A DNA stretch of 64,000 nt from Longispora fulva (lineage in GTDB: Bacteria; Actinomycetota; Actinomycetes; Mycobacteriales; Micromonosporaceae), in the NCBI RefSeq assembly GCF_015751905.1, contig NZ_JADOUF010000001.1:6634001-6698000 (forward strand). The letters are read 5' to 3'. How positions within the stretch are numbered: position 1 is the stretch's first letter; each line of letters opens with the position of its first letter. Shown here piece by piece: positions 52,036-61,420 of the stretch. The position numbers were made by a program, and so were the translations under genes. The notes below the pieces were generated by a model. It made no database searches, was not told the origin of the DNA, and saw only the letters and a list, made by a program, of their open reading frames with translations.

Positions 52036-52319
52036 GCACGACGGACTGGCCCCTGTGGGAGGTCTTCGTCCGGCCCCGGCGCGGGCTGGCGCACACCCAC
52101 GTCGGCAGCCTGCACGCGCCCGACGCCGAGCTGGCGCTGCGCAACGCGCGGGACCTGTACACCCGCCGGCAGGAGGGCGTGTCCCTCTGGGTGGTGCCCG
52201 CCATGTCGATCACGGCGAGCAGCCCGGACGAGAAGGACGCGTTCTTCGACCCGGCCGCCGACAAGGTCTACCGGCACCCGACGTTCTACGACGTGCCCGA
52301 AGGCGTGGCCCACCTGTGA
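52032..52319 (+). CDS. paaB: Phenylacetyl-CoA epoxidase subunit PaaB
   Basis: 95 residues, the usual size. [20 protein letters not shown] and [17 protein letters not shown] are family signatures. A bridging structural subunit of the epoxidase. Overlaps paaA and paaC by 4 bp each. Confidence 0.95.
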   Translation: MSTTDWPLWEVFVRPRRGLAHTHVGSLHAPDAELALRNARDLYTRRQEGVSLWVVPAMSITASSPDEKDAFFDPAADKVYRHPTFYDVPEGVAHL

Positions 52320-52981
52320 ACGCGGAACTGGCCACCGCCGACCTCAACCTCGGCGACGACGCCCTGATCGCCGCCCAGCGGCTCGCCGAGTGGACCTCCC
52401 GCGCCCCCGAGCTGGAGGAGGACGTGGCCCTGGCCAACATCGCCCTCGACCTGCTCGGCCAGGCCCGGATGTTCCTGTCCCGGGCCGGGGACGAGGACGA
52501 GCTGGCCTTCCTGCGCACCGACCGGCAGTTCACGAACGTCCAGCTCGTGGAGCTGCCCAACGGCGACTTCGCGCACGCGATCGTCCGGCTGCTGTTCTTC
52601 TCCGCGTACCAGCGTGAGCTGTACACGGCGATGGCCGGCGACGAGATCGCCGACAAGGCCATCAAGGAGGTCGACTACCACGTCGACCACGCCCGGCTGT
52701 GGACCCTGCGGCTCGGCGACGGCACGGACGAGTCGCACGCGCGGGCGCAGGCTGCCGTGGACGAGCTGTGGCCGTACACCCATGAGCTTTTTGAGGGTAA
52801 TGACCTGCGTGCCGGCTGGCTGGCTGCGGTCGAGCCGGTCCTCGCCGAGGCCACCCTGACCCGGCCGGAGGACGGCTGGGCGCCGACCGGCGGCCGGCAG
52901 GGTCTGCACACCACGCACCTGAGCTACCTGCTCGCGGAGATGCAGGTGCTGCACCGCGCGCACCCGGGGGCGACCTGGTGA
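52316..52981 (+). CDS. paaC: Phenylacetyl-CoA epoxidase structural subunit PaaC
   Basis: 221 residues, a ferritin-like fold homologous to PaaA but lacking a full metal site. LDLLGQARMFLSRAGDEDE, FFSAYQRELYTAMAG and KEVDYHVDHARLWTLRL are typical. It stabilises PaaA in the complex. GTG start overlaps paaB. Confidence 0.93.
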   Translation: MNAELATADLNLGDDALIAAQRLAEWTSRAPELEEDVALANIALDLLGQARMFLSRAGDEDELAFLRTDRQFTNVQLVELPNGDFAHAIVRLLFFSAYQRELYTAMAGDEIADKAIKEVDYHVDHARLWTLRLGDGTDESHARAQAAVDELWPYTHELFEGNDLRAGWLAAVEPVLAEATLTRPEDGWAPTGGRQGLHTTHLSYLLAEMQVLHRAHPGATW

Positions 52982-53463
52982 CCACCGCCCACGCCGTCGG
53001 GCTGGAGATCAGAGCGGCCGTCGCGGCGGTCCCCGATCCGGAGATCCCGACCGTGACGATCGAGGACCTGGGCATCCTGCGCGACGTCGAGCTGGTCGGC
53101 GACCGGGTGGTCGTCACGATCACCCCGACGTACTCGGGCTGCCCCGCGATGGACGCGATCCGCACGGACATCCGGCGCGCGCTGCCCGGCCACGACGTCG
53201 AGGTCCGCACCGTGCTGGCCCCGGCGTGGACCACGGACTGGATCACGGAGGCCGGGCAGGAGAAGCTGCGCCGGGCCCGGATCGCGCCCCCGTCCGGCGG
53301 CGCGCCGCACGGCCGCACCCTCACCCTGGCCATTTCCGTCCGGTGCCCGAACTGCGGCTCGCCCGACACCAGGGAGCTGAGCCGGTTCGGCTCGACGGCC
53401 TGCAAGTCCCTGTGGAGCTGCCGGGCCTGCGGCGACCCCTTCGACCACTTTAAGGCGATCTAG
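52978..53463 (+). CDS. paaD: Phenylacetate degradation protein PaaD (DUF59, zinc-binding tail)
   Basis: 161 residues. The DUF59/MIP18 domain includes VPDPEIPTVTIEDLGILRDV and TPTYSGCPAMDAIRTDI. The C-terminal zinc finger has CPNCGSPDTRE and CKSLWSCRACGDPFDHFK. Thought to help assemble the Fe-S or di-iron centres of the epoxidase. GTG start overlapping paaC. Confidence 0.93.
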   Translation: MTTAHAVGLEIRAAVAAVPDPEIPTVTIEDLGILRDVELVGDRVVVTITPTYSGCPAMDAIRTDIRRALPGHDVEVRTVLAPAWTTDWITEAGQEKLRRARIAPPSGGAPHGRTLTLAISVRCPNCGSPDTRELSRFGSTACKSLWSCRACGDPFDHFKAI

Positions 53464-54542
53464 TGACCGTCACCCTGAGCAAGCCAGCCCGGCGCCGTCC
53501 GGTCTTCCACCCGTTGCTGGTCCAGGCCGTGGACCAGCTCACCGACGACGCGGTGGCCGTCTCCTTCCGGGTACCGGACGAGCTGCGCTCCACCTACGCC
53601 TTCCGCCCCGGCCAGCACCTGACCGTCCGGCTGCTGTCCGACGGCGAGGACATCCGGCGCAGCTACTCGATCTGCTCCACCCCTGGCGAGTTGGAGCGCA
53701 CCGGGCTGCTCCGGGTGGGCGTGAAGCAGGTGCCGGGCGGCGCGTTCTCCACGTACGCGAACGGGGCGCTGGACGTCGGGCACACCATCGAGGTCATGCC
53801 CCCGATCGGGCACTTCACCACCGAGTTCCAGGCGGGTCGGGCGCGGCGCTATGTCGCCGTCGTCGCCGGTTCCGGGATCACCCCGGTGCTGTCGCTGCTG
53901 GCCACGGGCCTGGCCGCCGAGCCGGAGAGCACCTGGACCGTGCTGTACGGCAACCGGTACGCGCGGTCGGTGATGTTCCTGGAGGAGCTGGCGGACCTGA
54001 AGGACCGGTACCCGAGCCGGGTGCAGCTCGTGCACGTGCTGTCCCGCGAGCCCCAGGACGCCGAGCTGCTGTCGGGCCGGATCGACGCCGAGCGGTTGCC
54101 CCGGCTGTTGGCGGCGTTCGCGCCCGAGGCCGACGAGTACTTCCTGTGCGGGCCGTACGGCATGGTCGTCGCGGCGCAGGGGTTGCTGGACGGCTCACTC
54201 GTACACTCCGAGCTGTTCTACGCCGACGACGCCCCCTCCGCCGCGCCCACGGAGGCCGACGCCCACGAGGCCGACGTGACCATCGTGCTGGACGGCCGGG
54301 CCACGAGCTTCGGCATGCGCCGCGACGAGAAGGTCCTGGACGCGGCACTGAAGGTGCGCTCGGAGCTGCCGTACGCCTGCAAGGGCGGCGTCTGCTCCAC
54401 CTGCAAGGCCAAGGTCGTCGAGGGCGAGGTCGCCATGGCCCGCAACTACGCCCTGGAGCCCGACGAGGTGGCCGCCGGATTCGTGCTGACCTGCCAGTCC
54501 TCGCCGGTCACCGACCGGGTCGTCGTCGACTACGACGCGTAG
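53463..54542 (+). CDS. paaE: Phenylacetyl-CoA epoxidase reductase PaaE
   Basis: 359 residues. FAD/NAD(P)-binding half (RRSYSICSTPGELERTG; VAGSGITPVLSLLATGLA; EYFLCGPYGMV) followed by a plant-type [2Fe-2S] domain with cysteines in YACKGGVCSTCKAKVVEG and LTCQS. It passes NADPH electrons to PaaA. GTG start shares one base with the paaD stop. Ends the paa operon; a hairpin follows 12 bp later. The downstream paa genes (paaG, paaZ etc.) are not here. Confidence 0.95.
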   Translation: MTVTLSKPARRRPVFHPLLVQAVDQLTDDAVAVSFRVPDELRSTYAFRPGQHLTVRLLSDGEDIRRSYSICSTPGELERTGLLRVGVKQVPGGAFSTYANGALDVGHTIEVMPPIGHFTTEFQAGRARRYVAVVAGSGITPVLSLLATGLAAEPESTWTVLYGNRYARSVMFLEELADLKDRYPSRVQLVHVLSREPQDAELLSGRIDAERLPRLLAAFAPEADEYFLCGPYGMVVAAQGLLDGSLVHSELFYADDAPSAAPTEADAHEADVTIVLDGRATSFGMRRDEKVLDAALKVRSELPYACKGGVCSTCKAKVVEGEVAMARNYALEPDEVAAGFVLTCQSSPVTDRVVVDYDA

Positions 54543-54554
54543 GTGTGTGACGTG

Positions 54555-54583
54555 CGGACCGGGTGCCCAAGGTGCCCGGTCCG
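54555..54583. terminator. Hairpin between paaE and mqnC
   Basis: Arms CGGACCGGG and CCCGGTCCG with an 11-nt loop. It may end the paa transcript, but it also overlaps the -35 position for the mqnC -10 at 54601. Confidence 0.5.
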
Positions 54584-54600
54584 GCCACGGGACCGAGAGG

Positions 54601-54606
54601 TAACCT
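54601..54606 (+). promoter_or_regulatory. -10 hexamer for leaderless mqnC
   Basis: TAACCT lies 7 nt before ATG 54614. The sequence between, CGGGGAC, resembles that before mqnE. Confidence 0.5.
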
Positions 54607-54613
54607 CGGGGAC

Positions 54614-55780
54614 ATGAGCGTGGAGATCAGCGAGATTCTGCAGCGTGCGGCTGACGGGGGCCGGATCAGCCCGGAGGAGGCGCTGCTGCTCTACACGGAG
54701 GCGCCGTTCCACGCGCTGGGCGAGGCGGCCGACACGGTGCGCCGGCGGCGGTTCCCGGAGGGGATCGTCACCTACCTCATCGACCGCAACATCAACTACA
54801 CGAACGTCTGCGTGACGGCGTGCAAGTTCTGCGCGTTCTACCGCGCCCCCAAGCACGCCGAGGGCTGGACGCACGACACCGCCGAGATCCTCCGCCGCTG
54901 CGAGGAGGCGGTCCAGCTCGGCGCCACCCAGGTGATGCTGCAGGGCGGCCACCACCCGGACTTCGGCGTGGAGTACTACGAGGAACTGTTCGGCGCGGTC
55001 TCGTCGAACTTCCCGCAGCTCGTGATCCACTCGATCGGCCCGTCCGAGGTGCTGCACATGGCCAAGGTGTCCGGGGTCTCCCTGGACGAGGCCATCCGGC
55101 GCATCAACGCCGCGGGCCTGGCGTCCATCGCCGGCGCCGGCGCCGAGATGCTCCCCGACCGGCCGCGCAAGGCCATCGCCCCGCTCAAGGAGTCCGGCGC
55201 GCGCTGGCTCGAGGTGATGGGCATCGCGCACCGCCAGGGCATCGAGTCCACGGCCACCATGATGATGGGCACCGGCGAGACGAACGCCGAGCGGATCGAG
55301 CACATGACCATGATCCGCGACCTGCAGGACGAGACGGGCGGCTTCCGCTCCTTCATCCCGTGGACGTACCAGCCGGAGAACAACCATCTCAAGGGCCGCA
55401 CCCAGGCCACCACGCTGGAATATCTTCGGTTGATCGCCGTCGCCCGGCTGTTCTTCGACAACATCAACCACCTGCAGTCCTCGTGGCTGACCACCGGCAA
55501 GGACGCCGGTCAGGTGTCCCTGCACATGGGCGTCGACGACCTCGGCTCCATCATGCTCGAGGAGAACGTCATCTCCTCCGCCGGCGCGAAGCACCGGTCC
55601 AACCTGCACGACCTGGTGTGGATGATCCGCTCCGCCGACCGGATCCCGGCCCAGCGCGACACGCTGTACCGGCACCTCAACGTGCACTGGACCCCGGCCG
55701 ACGACCCGACGGACGAGCGGGTCACGTCGCACTTCTCCTCGATCACCAACGTCGGTCGGCAGCTGCCGGTCCTGTCGTAA
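54614..55780 (+). CDS. mqnC: Cyclic dehypoxanthinyl futalosine synthase (radical SAM)
   Basis: 388 residues. Radical-SAM cysteines Cys66/Cys70/Cys73 are in NVCVTACKFCAFYRAPK. QGGHHPDFGVEYYEELF, SIAGAGAEMLPDRPRK and the C-terminal TLYRHLNV block identify MqnC. It cyclises dehypoxanthinyl futalosine. ATG 54614 is chosen over an in-frame start at 54563 because of the -10 position and family N-terminus. Immediately after paaE but separated by a hairpin. Confidence 0.95.
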   Translation: MSVEISEILQRAADGGRISPEEALLLYTEAPFHALGEAADTVRRRRFPEGIVTYLIDRNINYTNVCVTACKFCAFYRAPKHAEGWTHDTAEILRRCEEAVQLGATQVMLQGGHHPDFGVEYYEELFGAVSSNFPQLVIHSIGPSEVLHMAKVSGVSLDEAIRRINAAGLASIAGAGAEMLPDRPRKAIAPLKESGARWLEVMGIAHRQGIESTATMMMGTGETNAERIEHMTMIRDLQDETGGFRSFIPWTYQPENNHLKGRTQATTLEYLRLIAVARLFFDNINHLQSSWLTTGKDAGQVSLHMGVDDLGSIMLEENVISSAGAKHRSNLHDLVWMIRSADRIPAQRDTLYRHLNVHWTPADDPTDERVTSHFSSITNVGRQLPVLS

Positions 55781-55802
55781 CGCTTCGGCAACGCTTCCCG
55801 GG

Positions 55803-55830
55803 GCCCTGTCGGTTGTTTGACCGACAGGGC
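55803..55830. terminator. Terminator of mqnC
   Basis: 11-bp perfect arms GCCCTGTCGGT and ACCGACAGGGC with a 6-nt loop, 22 bp after the mqnC stop. Confidence 0.75.
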
Positions 55831-55912
55831 AGCCGTTTGGTCAGGTTCGACGGCGCGTGAGGGCAGGTAGGGTCCCTCGCAGTTCCATCCTTCACTCACC
55901 ATCGGTGGATTC

Positions 55913-57250
55913 ATGAAGCGTTTCCTTGCCGGCGCGGCTCTCACGACGCTCGCCGCCAGTACCCTGACCCTCGGCTTCGCCGCCAGTGCCCACGCCAAGG
56001 TCGTTCCCGCCGACCTGGCCGTGGACATCAAGGCCCGGCAGATGGCTGTCGACTCCCACGGCAAGACCTTCTTCGTCGAGGTACAGAACAAGGGTGGCTC
56101 GACCGCCACCCACACCAAGGTCGTCTTCGACATGTCCAAGCTCGGCCCGAACGTGGTGGCCGACCTCCCCGCCTGGCCGTGCACCGGTGACCGCACCGAG
56201 TACGTCTGCGACCTGGGCGACCTCGACCCCGGCTACCTCGACAGCACGCTGGGCGTCAACCTCCGCCCGGTGAGCCCGACCGCGCCCCTCGGCCGCGCCG
56301 GCAAGCTGACCGTGTCGATCAGCTCCGACTACCGCGAGGACGTGGCCCACAAGGGTGACAACTCGACCACGTACAGTGTGGACCTCACCGCGTCCACCAT
56401 CGACTACGGCGTCGTCGTCGGCAACGTCGACGGCCTGGCCCCGGGCGTGCCGAGCGACCTGTGGATCGCCGTGGACAACAACGGCACCCAGACCGGCGCG
56501 GGCCTCTCGCTGGCGCTGACCCTCCCCGAGCACGTCGTGTTCAGCGAGGAGGTGCGCGGCTGCTCGTACACCAACAACCGGTCGGCCGTGTGCGCCTGGT
56601 CCAGCTACCTCGACACCGACGGCACCGAGAAGCCGATCGTCCTGGCGCCCGGCGCCAGCTTCGACACCCTGGCCCTCGGCCTGCGGGTCCAGGCCACCGC
56701 CGACGCGACCCCCGACACGAACCTGGGCGCGGCCACGGTCCAGGTCGGCCCGTACGGCGACTTCCAGCCCGGGGCCGGCACCGCCCGCGGCGCCGTGGTG
56801 AAGAAGGCCAAGGTCCCGGCCGGCCAGGTCGACGGCGACAAGGTGGACAACTCCGCCCGGTTCACCCTGACCACCGGCTCGCTGTACGCGGACCTGGCCC
56901 TCACCGGCGCGACCGTCACCGGCAAGGTCGGCGAGGTCGTCAACTACCACGTCACGGTCACCAACAAGGGCGCGTGGACCAGCCCGAAGACCTCGAAGAT
57001 CGTGGTCACCGCTCCGGAGGGGACGAAGTTCGCCACCCCGCCGAAGCCGTGCCACACGATCGTCAGCAAGGTCAGCTACGAGTGCACCCTGCCGACGCTC
57101 GCCGGCGGAGAGAGCTTCGACCTGGCGCTGTCGCTGCGGTTCGCGCAGGAGGTGTCCGGCGCGACCAGCACCAACACGGTCACCGGCACGCTGCCGGACC
57201 CGGTCGACGGCAACAACAGCGCGATCGTGACCGCGACGGCCACGAAGTAA
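55913..57250 (+). CDS. Secreted DUF11-like beta-sandwich protein
   Basis: 445 residues. Signal peptide (MKRFLAGAALTTLAASTLTL) cut after AHA near residue 28. Three to four immunoglobulin-like/DUF11 domains follow: FFVEVQNKGGSTATHTKVVF, DLWIAVDNNGTQTGAGLSLA and VVNYHVTVTNKGAWTSPKTS. Paired cysteines within domains (CTGDRTEYVC, CSYTNNRSAVC) suggest disulphides. No sortase motif or membrane anchor is visible, so it is probably released or wall-associated. Function unknown. Confidence 0.85.
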   Translation: MKRFLAGAALTTLAASTLTLGFAASAHAKVVPADLAVDIKARQMAVDSHGKTFFVEVQNKGGSTATHTKVVFDMSKLGPNVVADLPAWPCTGDRTEYVCDLGDLDPGYLDSTLGVNLRPVSPTAPLGRAGKLTVSISSDYREDVAHKGDNSTTYSVDLTASTIDYGVVVGNVDGLAPGVPSDLWIAVDNNGTQTGAGLSLALTLPEHVVFSEEVRGCSYTNNRSAVCAWSSYLDTDGTEKPIVLAPGASFDTLALGLRVQATADATPDTNLGAATVQVGPYGDFQPGAGTARGAVVKKAKVPAGQVDGDKVDNSARFTLTTGSLYADLALTGATVTGKVGEVVNYHVTVTNKGAWTSPKTSKIVVTAPEGTKFATPPKPCHTIVSKVSYECTLPTLAGGESFDLALSLRFAQEVSGATSTNTVTGTLPDPVDGNNSAIVTATATK

Positions 57251-57266
57251 CACCGGCACCGACGCG

Positions 57267-57295
57267 AAGGGCCCCGGGATGTTCCCGGGGCCCTT
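57267..57295. terminator. Terminator of the DUF11-like gene
   Basis: 13-bp perfect arms AAGGGCCCCGGGA and TCCCGGGGCCCTT with a 3-nt loop, followed by TTCG. It lies 17 bp after the stop. The rest of the gap to 57413 shows nothing I can support. Confidence 0.88.
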
Positions 57296-57413
57296 TCGCG
57301 ATGTCACGCGCCGCGCGGCAGAACGATCCGACGGGTACCGCGCCAGCGCGGGCACCCTCCGTGGCCAGCTTCAGCGCCTGGTCCGGATGCCGGGGCGACC
57401 TGGGGTGGTCGGT

Positions 57414-58730
57414 TCAGATCTTGGCCAGGGTGCCTGAGGCGACCTGGGTGGTGAGGGCCTTGAGCTGGTCGACCTCCGGCGCGGTCCAGTCCTTGTCCTC
57501 GCGGCCGGCCACGAACACGAAGCTCAGCAGCACGTTGTCGTCGAGGACGTGCACAGTCACAGTGACGGTTTTACCCGCGGCCACGGTGACCATGCCGGCC
57601 TGCGAGCCCACAGTGGACACCAGGCTGGTCGCCGGATCGGCGAGCTTCGCCCCGTACGCCGTGACGGCCTCCGCGCCGCTCGGGTAGTAGACCGCCGTGC
57701 CGGCCAGGCTGCCGCTGCGGTGCTGCGGGGGCTTCGGCGGGGTCCCGGCCGGCGGCTTGAACTCCAGGGGAACCGTGCAGGTCAGACCGGTCGGGGCGCC
57801 GGCGCCCACCGTCGGGTACAGCCCCCGGACCGGGCCGGCCTCCAGCCTCGAGCACAGCTCGGCGACCGGCTTGTGCCGGACGGCCGTCGGCGTCGGGGAG
57901 GGGGACGGGGCGGCCGGCAGGCTGGTGGTCTGCGCGACGGGCTGGGCCGGCCGCGGCGCGCTGGACCCCTTCTTCTCCTCGGGGATCATGACATTGAGGA
58001 CGAGCAGGCCGGCGATGATCAGGGCGATCACGCCGGCGGCTCCGGCGAGCACCCGGCGGACCGTGAGCGGCTTGACCGCTCCGATGATCGGCAGGATCAT
58101 CGTCGGGCTCTCGTCGGGCTTGGGGAGCGGGGGCTGGGCGGGACCCACCCCGGGGGAATCGGCCGTACTGGGATCGGAGCCGCCGGAGCCCGTCGCGCCG
58201 GGAGCCATGCCGCCGAACCCGGCCGCGCCATCGGAGCCCGCCGGGCTGACGGCCGAGCCCGTGGGCGCGGCCCCGCCGAACGTGCCGGCTCCGCCGAAGG
58301 ACGCCCCGCCGCTGCTGAAGGACGCCCCACCGGGCACGTGCCCGGCCGAGGCGGCCCCCGGCACGTCACCACCGAAGGTCCCACCGGGGACGTCCGGGGT
58401 GCCGTAGCCGGCCGGGGCCTGCTGGACCGGGCCGGGGATCCCGGCGTCGGCGGAGGACAACGACTCCCCGCCACCGATCACCGGATAGCTGCGCGCCGGG
58501 CCGTCGGGCGCCTGCCGGACGGATGCGCTGGCCGAGATCTGCCGCATGTCGGGCGGCAGCTCGGAACTCTGGCCGTGGATACCCTGGCCGGGCCGTACGG
58601 AACGGCGGACGGGCCGGGCCTGGTCCCCTGCGGACAGGTCCGCGAGGGTGGCCGGCCGGGCGTTGTGCAGCGGCGACGGCTCTTCCGGCGTTTCCGCGCC
58701 GGAAGTGGGGTCATGCGCTGGCTGGGTCAC
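57414..58730 (-). CDS. Pro/Gly-rich single-pass membrane protein with small extracytoplasmic domain
   Basis: 438 residues. Residues 1-225 are disordered and rich in Pro/Gly/Ala/Ser ([20 protein letters not shown]). A membrane helix near 233-255 ([20 protein letters not shown]) is followed by a ~180-residue outer domain with two Cys (ELCSRLE, GLTCTVP) and [20 protein letters not shown]. The layout resembles the giant repeat protein (long disordered cytosolic part, one helix) but the outer domain is larger. GTG start. Function unknown. Divergent from menG. Confidence 0.82.
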   Translation of the reverse strand: MTQPAHDPTSGAETPEEPSPLHNARPATLADLSAGDQARPVRRSVRPGQGIHGQSSELPPDMRQISASASVRQAPDGPARSYPVIGGGESLSSADAGIPGPVQQAPAGYGTPDVPGGTFGGDVPGAASAGHVPGGASFSSGGASFGGAGTFGGAAPTGSAVSPAGSDGAAGFGGMAPGATGSGGSDPSTADSPGVGPAQPPLPKPDESPTMILPIIGAVKPLTVRRVLAGAAGVIALIIAGLLVLNVMIPEEKKGSSAPRPAQPVAQTTSLPAAPSPSPTPTAVRHKPVAELCSRLEAGPVRGLYPTVGAGAPTGLTCTVPLEFKPPAGTPPKPPQHRSGSLAGTAVYYPSGAEAVTAYGAKLADPATSLVSTVGSQAGMVTVAAGKTVTVTVHVLDDNVLLSFVFVAGREDKDWTAPEVDQLKALTTQVASGTLAKI

Positions 58731-58813
58731 GGTCCGTCACACTCCTTCAACCATTCCCCCGCATACGTTGCCATTGTTGACCATCGGCCGGTCGGCGCTG
58801 CAGGCGGCACACG

Positions 58814-58819
58814 TAGAGT
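58814..58819 (+). promoter_or_regulatory. -10 hexamer for leaderless menG
   Basis: TAGAGT is 7 nt before the GTG at 58827; no ribosome-binding site is present. Confidence 0.5.
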
Positions 58820-58826
58820 GCATGGC

Positions 58827-59513
58827 GTGACGCGAGCTTCGCTGGACAAGCAGCCGCACGAGGTAGCCGAGATGTTCGACGGCGTGGCCCGGCGGTATGA
58901 CCTGACCAATACCGTACTGTCCTTCGGCCAGGATCGGGCCTGGCGACGGGCAACCCGACAAGCTCTTAACCTGAAACCGGGTGAGCGTTGCCTGGATCTG
59001 GGCGCGGGCACCGGCGTGTCGACCGAGGAACTCGCCCGTAGTGGGGCGTATGTGGTCGGGGCAGACATCTCCGTCGGAATGCTGCGCGAGGGGCGGAACC
59101 GGGGCGTGCCGTTGCTCGCCGGGGACGCGTTGGCGCTCCCGTTCGCCGACGAGAGCTTCGACGCGGTCACCATCTCCTACGCGATCCGCAACGTGCACGA
59201 CCCCGACGCCGCGCTGCGCGAGATGGCCCGGGTGACGAAGCCGGGTGGGCGGCTCGTGGTGTGCGAGTTCAGCCGGCCGACGAATCCGGTGTTCCGGACC
59301 GTGTACCTGGAGTACCTGATGAAGGCTCTTCCGGCGGTCGCCAGTCGGGTGTCCAGCAATCCGGACGCCTACGTCTACCTGGCGGAGTCGATCCGGGCGT
59401 GGCCGAGCCAGGCCGAGTGGGCGGAACGCATCGGTGTCAATGGGTGGAAAAACGTCGGCTGGCGGAACATGACCGGCGGCATCTCGGCGTTGCACCGGGC
59501 CACTAGGGCCTGA
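58827..59513 (+). CDS. menG: Demethylmenaquinone methyltransferase
   Basis: 228 residues. SAM-binding motif [20 protein letters not shown]; UbiE/MenG signatures [39 protein letters not shown] and [15 protein letters not shown]. It adds the C-2 methyl in the last ring step of menaquinone. GTG 58827 chosen ([17 protein letters not shown]). Stands before the reductase/nuo operon. Confidence 0.95.
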   Translation: MTRASLDKQPHEVAEMFDGVARRYDLTNTVLSFGQDRAWRRATRQALNLKPGERCLDLGAGTGVSTEELARSGAYVVGADISVGMLREGRNRGVPLLAGDALALPFADESFDAVTISYAIRNVHDPDAALREMARVTKPGGRLVVCEFSRPTNPVFRTVYLEYLMKALPAVASRVSSNPDAYVYLAESIRAWPSQAEWAERIGVNGWKNVGWRNMTGGISALHRATRA

Positions 59514-59566
59514 AACCCCGCGAGAGTCCGGGTAAATAAGGTACAAATCTCACAAGCCGGCGTCAG

Positions 59567-59585
59567 CGGAGTTAGGCTCGCCTAA
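59567..59585. promoter_or_regulatory. DtxR/IdeR-like iron box upstream of the geranylgeranyl reductase/nuo operon
   Basis: CGGAGTTAGGCTCGCCTAA matches the 19-bp iron-box consensus TTAGGTTAGGCTCACCTAA at 14 positions and holds the perfect half-site pair TTAGGC-TC-GCCTAA (59572-59585). It sits 26 bp upstream of a TAGACT -10. Confidence 0.55.
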
Positions 59586-59610
59586 CCCGCCGGGGGGATG
59601 GCGGCGGCTC

Positions 59611-59616
59611 TAGACT
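59611..59616 (+). promoter_or_regulatory. -10 hexamer of the geranylgeranyl reductase/nuo operon
   Basis: TAGACT; the expected start near 59623 lies between the iron box and the Rex operator. No good -35 is visible. Confidence 0.4.
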
Positions 59617-59630
59617 GCACGCGATAGGGC

Positions 59631-59648
59631 TCGTGAAAGTATTCACAA
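59631..59648. promoter_or_regulatory. Rex operator upstream of the geranylgeranyl reductase/nuo operon
   Basis: TCGTGAAAGTATTCACAA differs from the consensus TTGTGAA-N4-TTCACAA at one position and has a perfect GTGAA/TTCAC core. Rex is encoded at 4218 and nuo is an established Rex target in Streptomyces. Confidence 0.8.
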
Positions 59649-59711
59649 TCTTGGCGGCCAGGAACAGGTCCAGCCAGGACACGTGGAGCAAGCACAGGAG
59701 AGGCCGGAGTC

Positions 59712-60992
59712 GTGACAGTGCCGCATGCCAGCGATTCCGCTGAGGCGGATGTCATCGTTGTTGGAGCCGGCCCCGGTGGTTCGGCCGCGGCCCACCACCT
59801 GGCCGCCCACGGCGCGAACGTGCTCCTCCTGGAGAAGACCGAGTTCCCCCGCGAGAAGGTCTGCGGCGACGGCCTGACCCCGCGCGCGGTCAAGCAGCTG
59901 ATCCGGATGGGCGTGGACATCACCGCCCCCGGCTGGCTGCAGAACAAGGGTCTGCGGGTGATCGGCGGCGGCATGCGCCTCGAGCTCGACTGGCCCGACC
60001 TGGAGAGCTTCCCCAACTACGGCCTGACCCGCACCCGGATGGACTTCGACGACATCCTGGCGAAGCGGGCGGTCGCGGCCGGCGCGAAGCTGGTCACGAA
60101 CACCAACGTGCAGGCCCCGATCCTTGACGCGGCCGGCCGGGTGATCGGCGTCAAGGCGACCGGCCCCGGCAAGGAGCCGGTGGAGTACCGGGCGCCGATC
60201 GTGATCGCCGCCGACGGCGTGTCCGGCCGCTTCCCCCTGTCGATGGGGCTCACCAAGCGCGAGGACCGCCCGATCGGGGTGGCCGTCCGGCGGTACTACA
60301 AGTCGGAGACCAAGCACGACGACGACTACCTCGAGTCCTGGCTGGAGCTGCGCAGCAAGGAGGGCGGCGACAAGCTGCTCCCCGGCTACGGCTGGATCTT
60401 CGGGATGGGCGACGGCCGGGTCAACGTCGGTCTGGGCGTGCTGAACAGCAGTTCGGCGTTCGGCAAGACGGACTACCGGCAGATGCTCACCGACTGGCTG
60501 GACAACACTCCCGAGGAGTGGGGTCTGCGCGAGGAGAACGCCGACGGCAAGATCCTCGGCGCGGCGCTGCCGATGGGCTTCAACCGGGTGCCGCACTACA
60601 CCCGGGGCGTGATGCTCGTGGGCGACTCGGGCGGCATGGTCAATCCCTTCAACGGCGAGGGGATCGCGTACGCGATGGAGTCCGGCGCGCTGGCCGCCGA
60701 GATCGCCATCCAGGCGCTGGCCAGGGGGACCACCCCGGAGCGCGAGCGGGCCCTGCGGCTGTACCCGCAGGAACTCAAGCTCCGCTACGGCGGTTACTAC
60801 CGCCTCGGCGGCATGTTCGTGAAGTTGATCGGCAACCCGCAGGTCATGAAGCTCGCGACGCGGCACGGCATGCCGCACCCGACGCTGATGAAGTTCGTCC
60901 TGAAGCTGCTGGCCAACCTGACCGACCCGCGTGGTGGCGACGCCATGGACAAGATCATCAACGGCCTGACCAGGATCGCCCCCGCTGTCTAG
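59712..60992 (+). CDS. Geranylgeranyl reductase-family FAD oxidoreductase
   Basis: 426 residues. FAD-binding VIVVGAGPGGSAAAHHLAAHG, the PREKVCGDGLTPRAV motif (active-site region) and LVGDSGGMVNPFNGEGIAYA are characteristic. In mycobacteria the counterpart MenJ saturates one isoprene unit of menaquinone; context between menG and nuoA supports that role. GTG start. 61 bp before nuoA on the same strand, likely one operon under Rex and iron control. Confidence 0.92.
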   Translation: MTVPHASDSAEADVIVVGAGPGGSAAAHHLAAHGANVLLLEKTEFPREKVCGDGLTPRAVKQLIRMGVDITAPGWLQNKGLRVIGGGMRLELDWPDLESFPNYGLTRTRMDFDDILAKRAVAAGAKLVTNTNVQAPILDAAGRVIGVKATGPGKEPVEYRAPIVIAADGVSGRFPLSMGLTKREDRPIGVAVRRYYKSETKHDDDYLESWLELRSKEGGDKLLPGYGWIFGMGDGRVNVGLGVLNSSSAFGKTDYRQMLTDWLDNTPEEWGLREENADGKILGAALPMGFNRVPHYTRGVMLVGDSGGMVNPFNGEGIAYAMESGALAAEIAIQALARGTTPERERALRLYPQELKLRYGGYYRLGGMFVKLIGNPQVMKLATRHGMPHPTLMKFVLKLLANLTDPRGGDAMDKIINGLTRIAPAV

Positions 60993-61053
60993 CGGGTGAA
61001 ACGTACACATTAGGGTTATTAGGTTTCTGGACGGAGAGGAAGGCGGATAGCGT

Positions 61054-61419
61054 ATGTCGCTCTCCCCATACATACCCATCGTGGGGTTGATCGCCCTCGC
61101 GTTCGGTTTCGCGCTCTTCTCCGTCGCGTCTGCGCCGATGACCGGCCCACGCCGGTACAACCGCGCGAAGCTCGACGCCTACGAGTGCGGCATCGAACCC
61201 ACCCCGCAGGGTGCCGGCGGTGGCAAGTTCCCGGTCAAGTTCTACCTGACCGCGATGCTGTTCATCGTCTTCGACATCGAGATCATCTTCCTGTACCCGT
61301 GGGCCGTGTCCTTCAACGCGCTCGGCCTCTTCGGGTTCGTCGAGATGGTTCTGTTCATCGGCACGGTCTTCGTCGCGTACGCCTACGTGTGGCGTCGCGG
61401 CGGGCTGGATTGGGACTGA
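61054..61419 (+). CDS. nuoA: NADH-quinone oxidoreductase subunit A
   Basis: 121 residues, three membrane helices. [20 protein letters not shown] and [20 protein letters not shown] are the family signature, with the loop Cys and acidic helix residues conserved. Part of the complex I membrane arm at the quinone site. Its stop is 1 bp before the nuoB ATG. Confidence 0.97.
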   Translation: MSLSPYIPIVGLIALAFGFALFSVASAPMTGPRRYNRAKLDAYECGIEPTPQGAGGGKFPVKFYLTAMLFIVFDIEIIFLYPWAVSFNALGLFGFVEMVLFIGTVFVAYAYVWRRGGLDWD

Positions 61420-61420
61420 C

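Noticed and set aside
54563-54613. Upstream start for mqnC
   Set aside because: The extra 17 residues begin inside a hairpin and cross the -10; family alignment favours ATG 54614.
57296-57413. Possible gene remnant between the DUF11-like gene and the Pro/Gly-rich membrane protein gene
   Set aside because: No ribosome site, motif or conserved frame seen.
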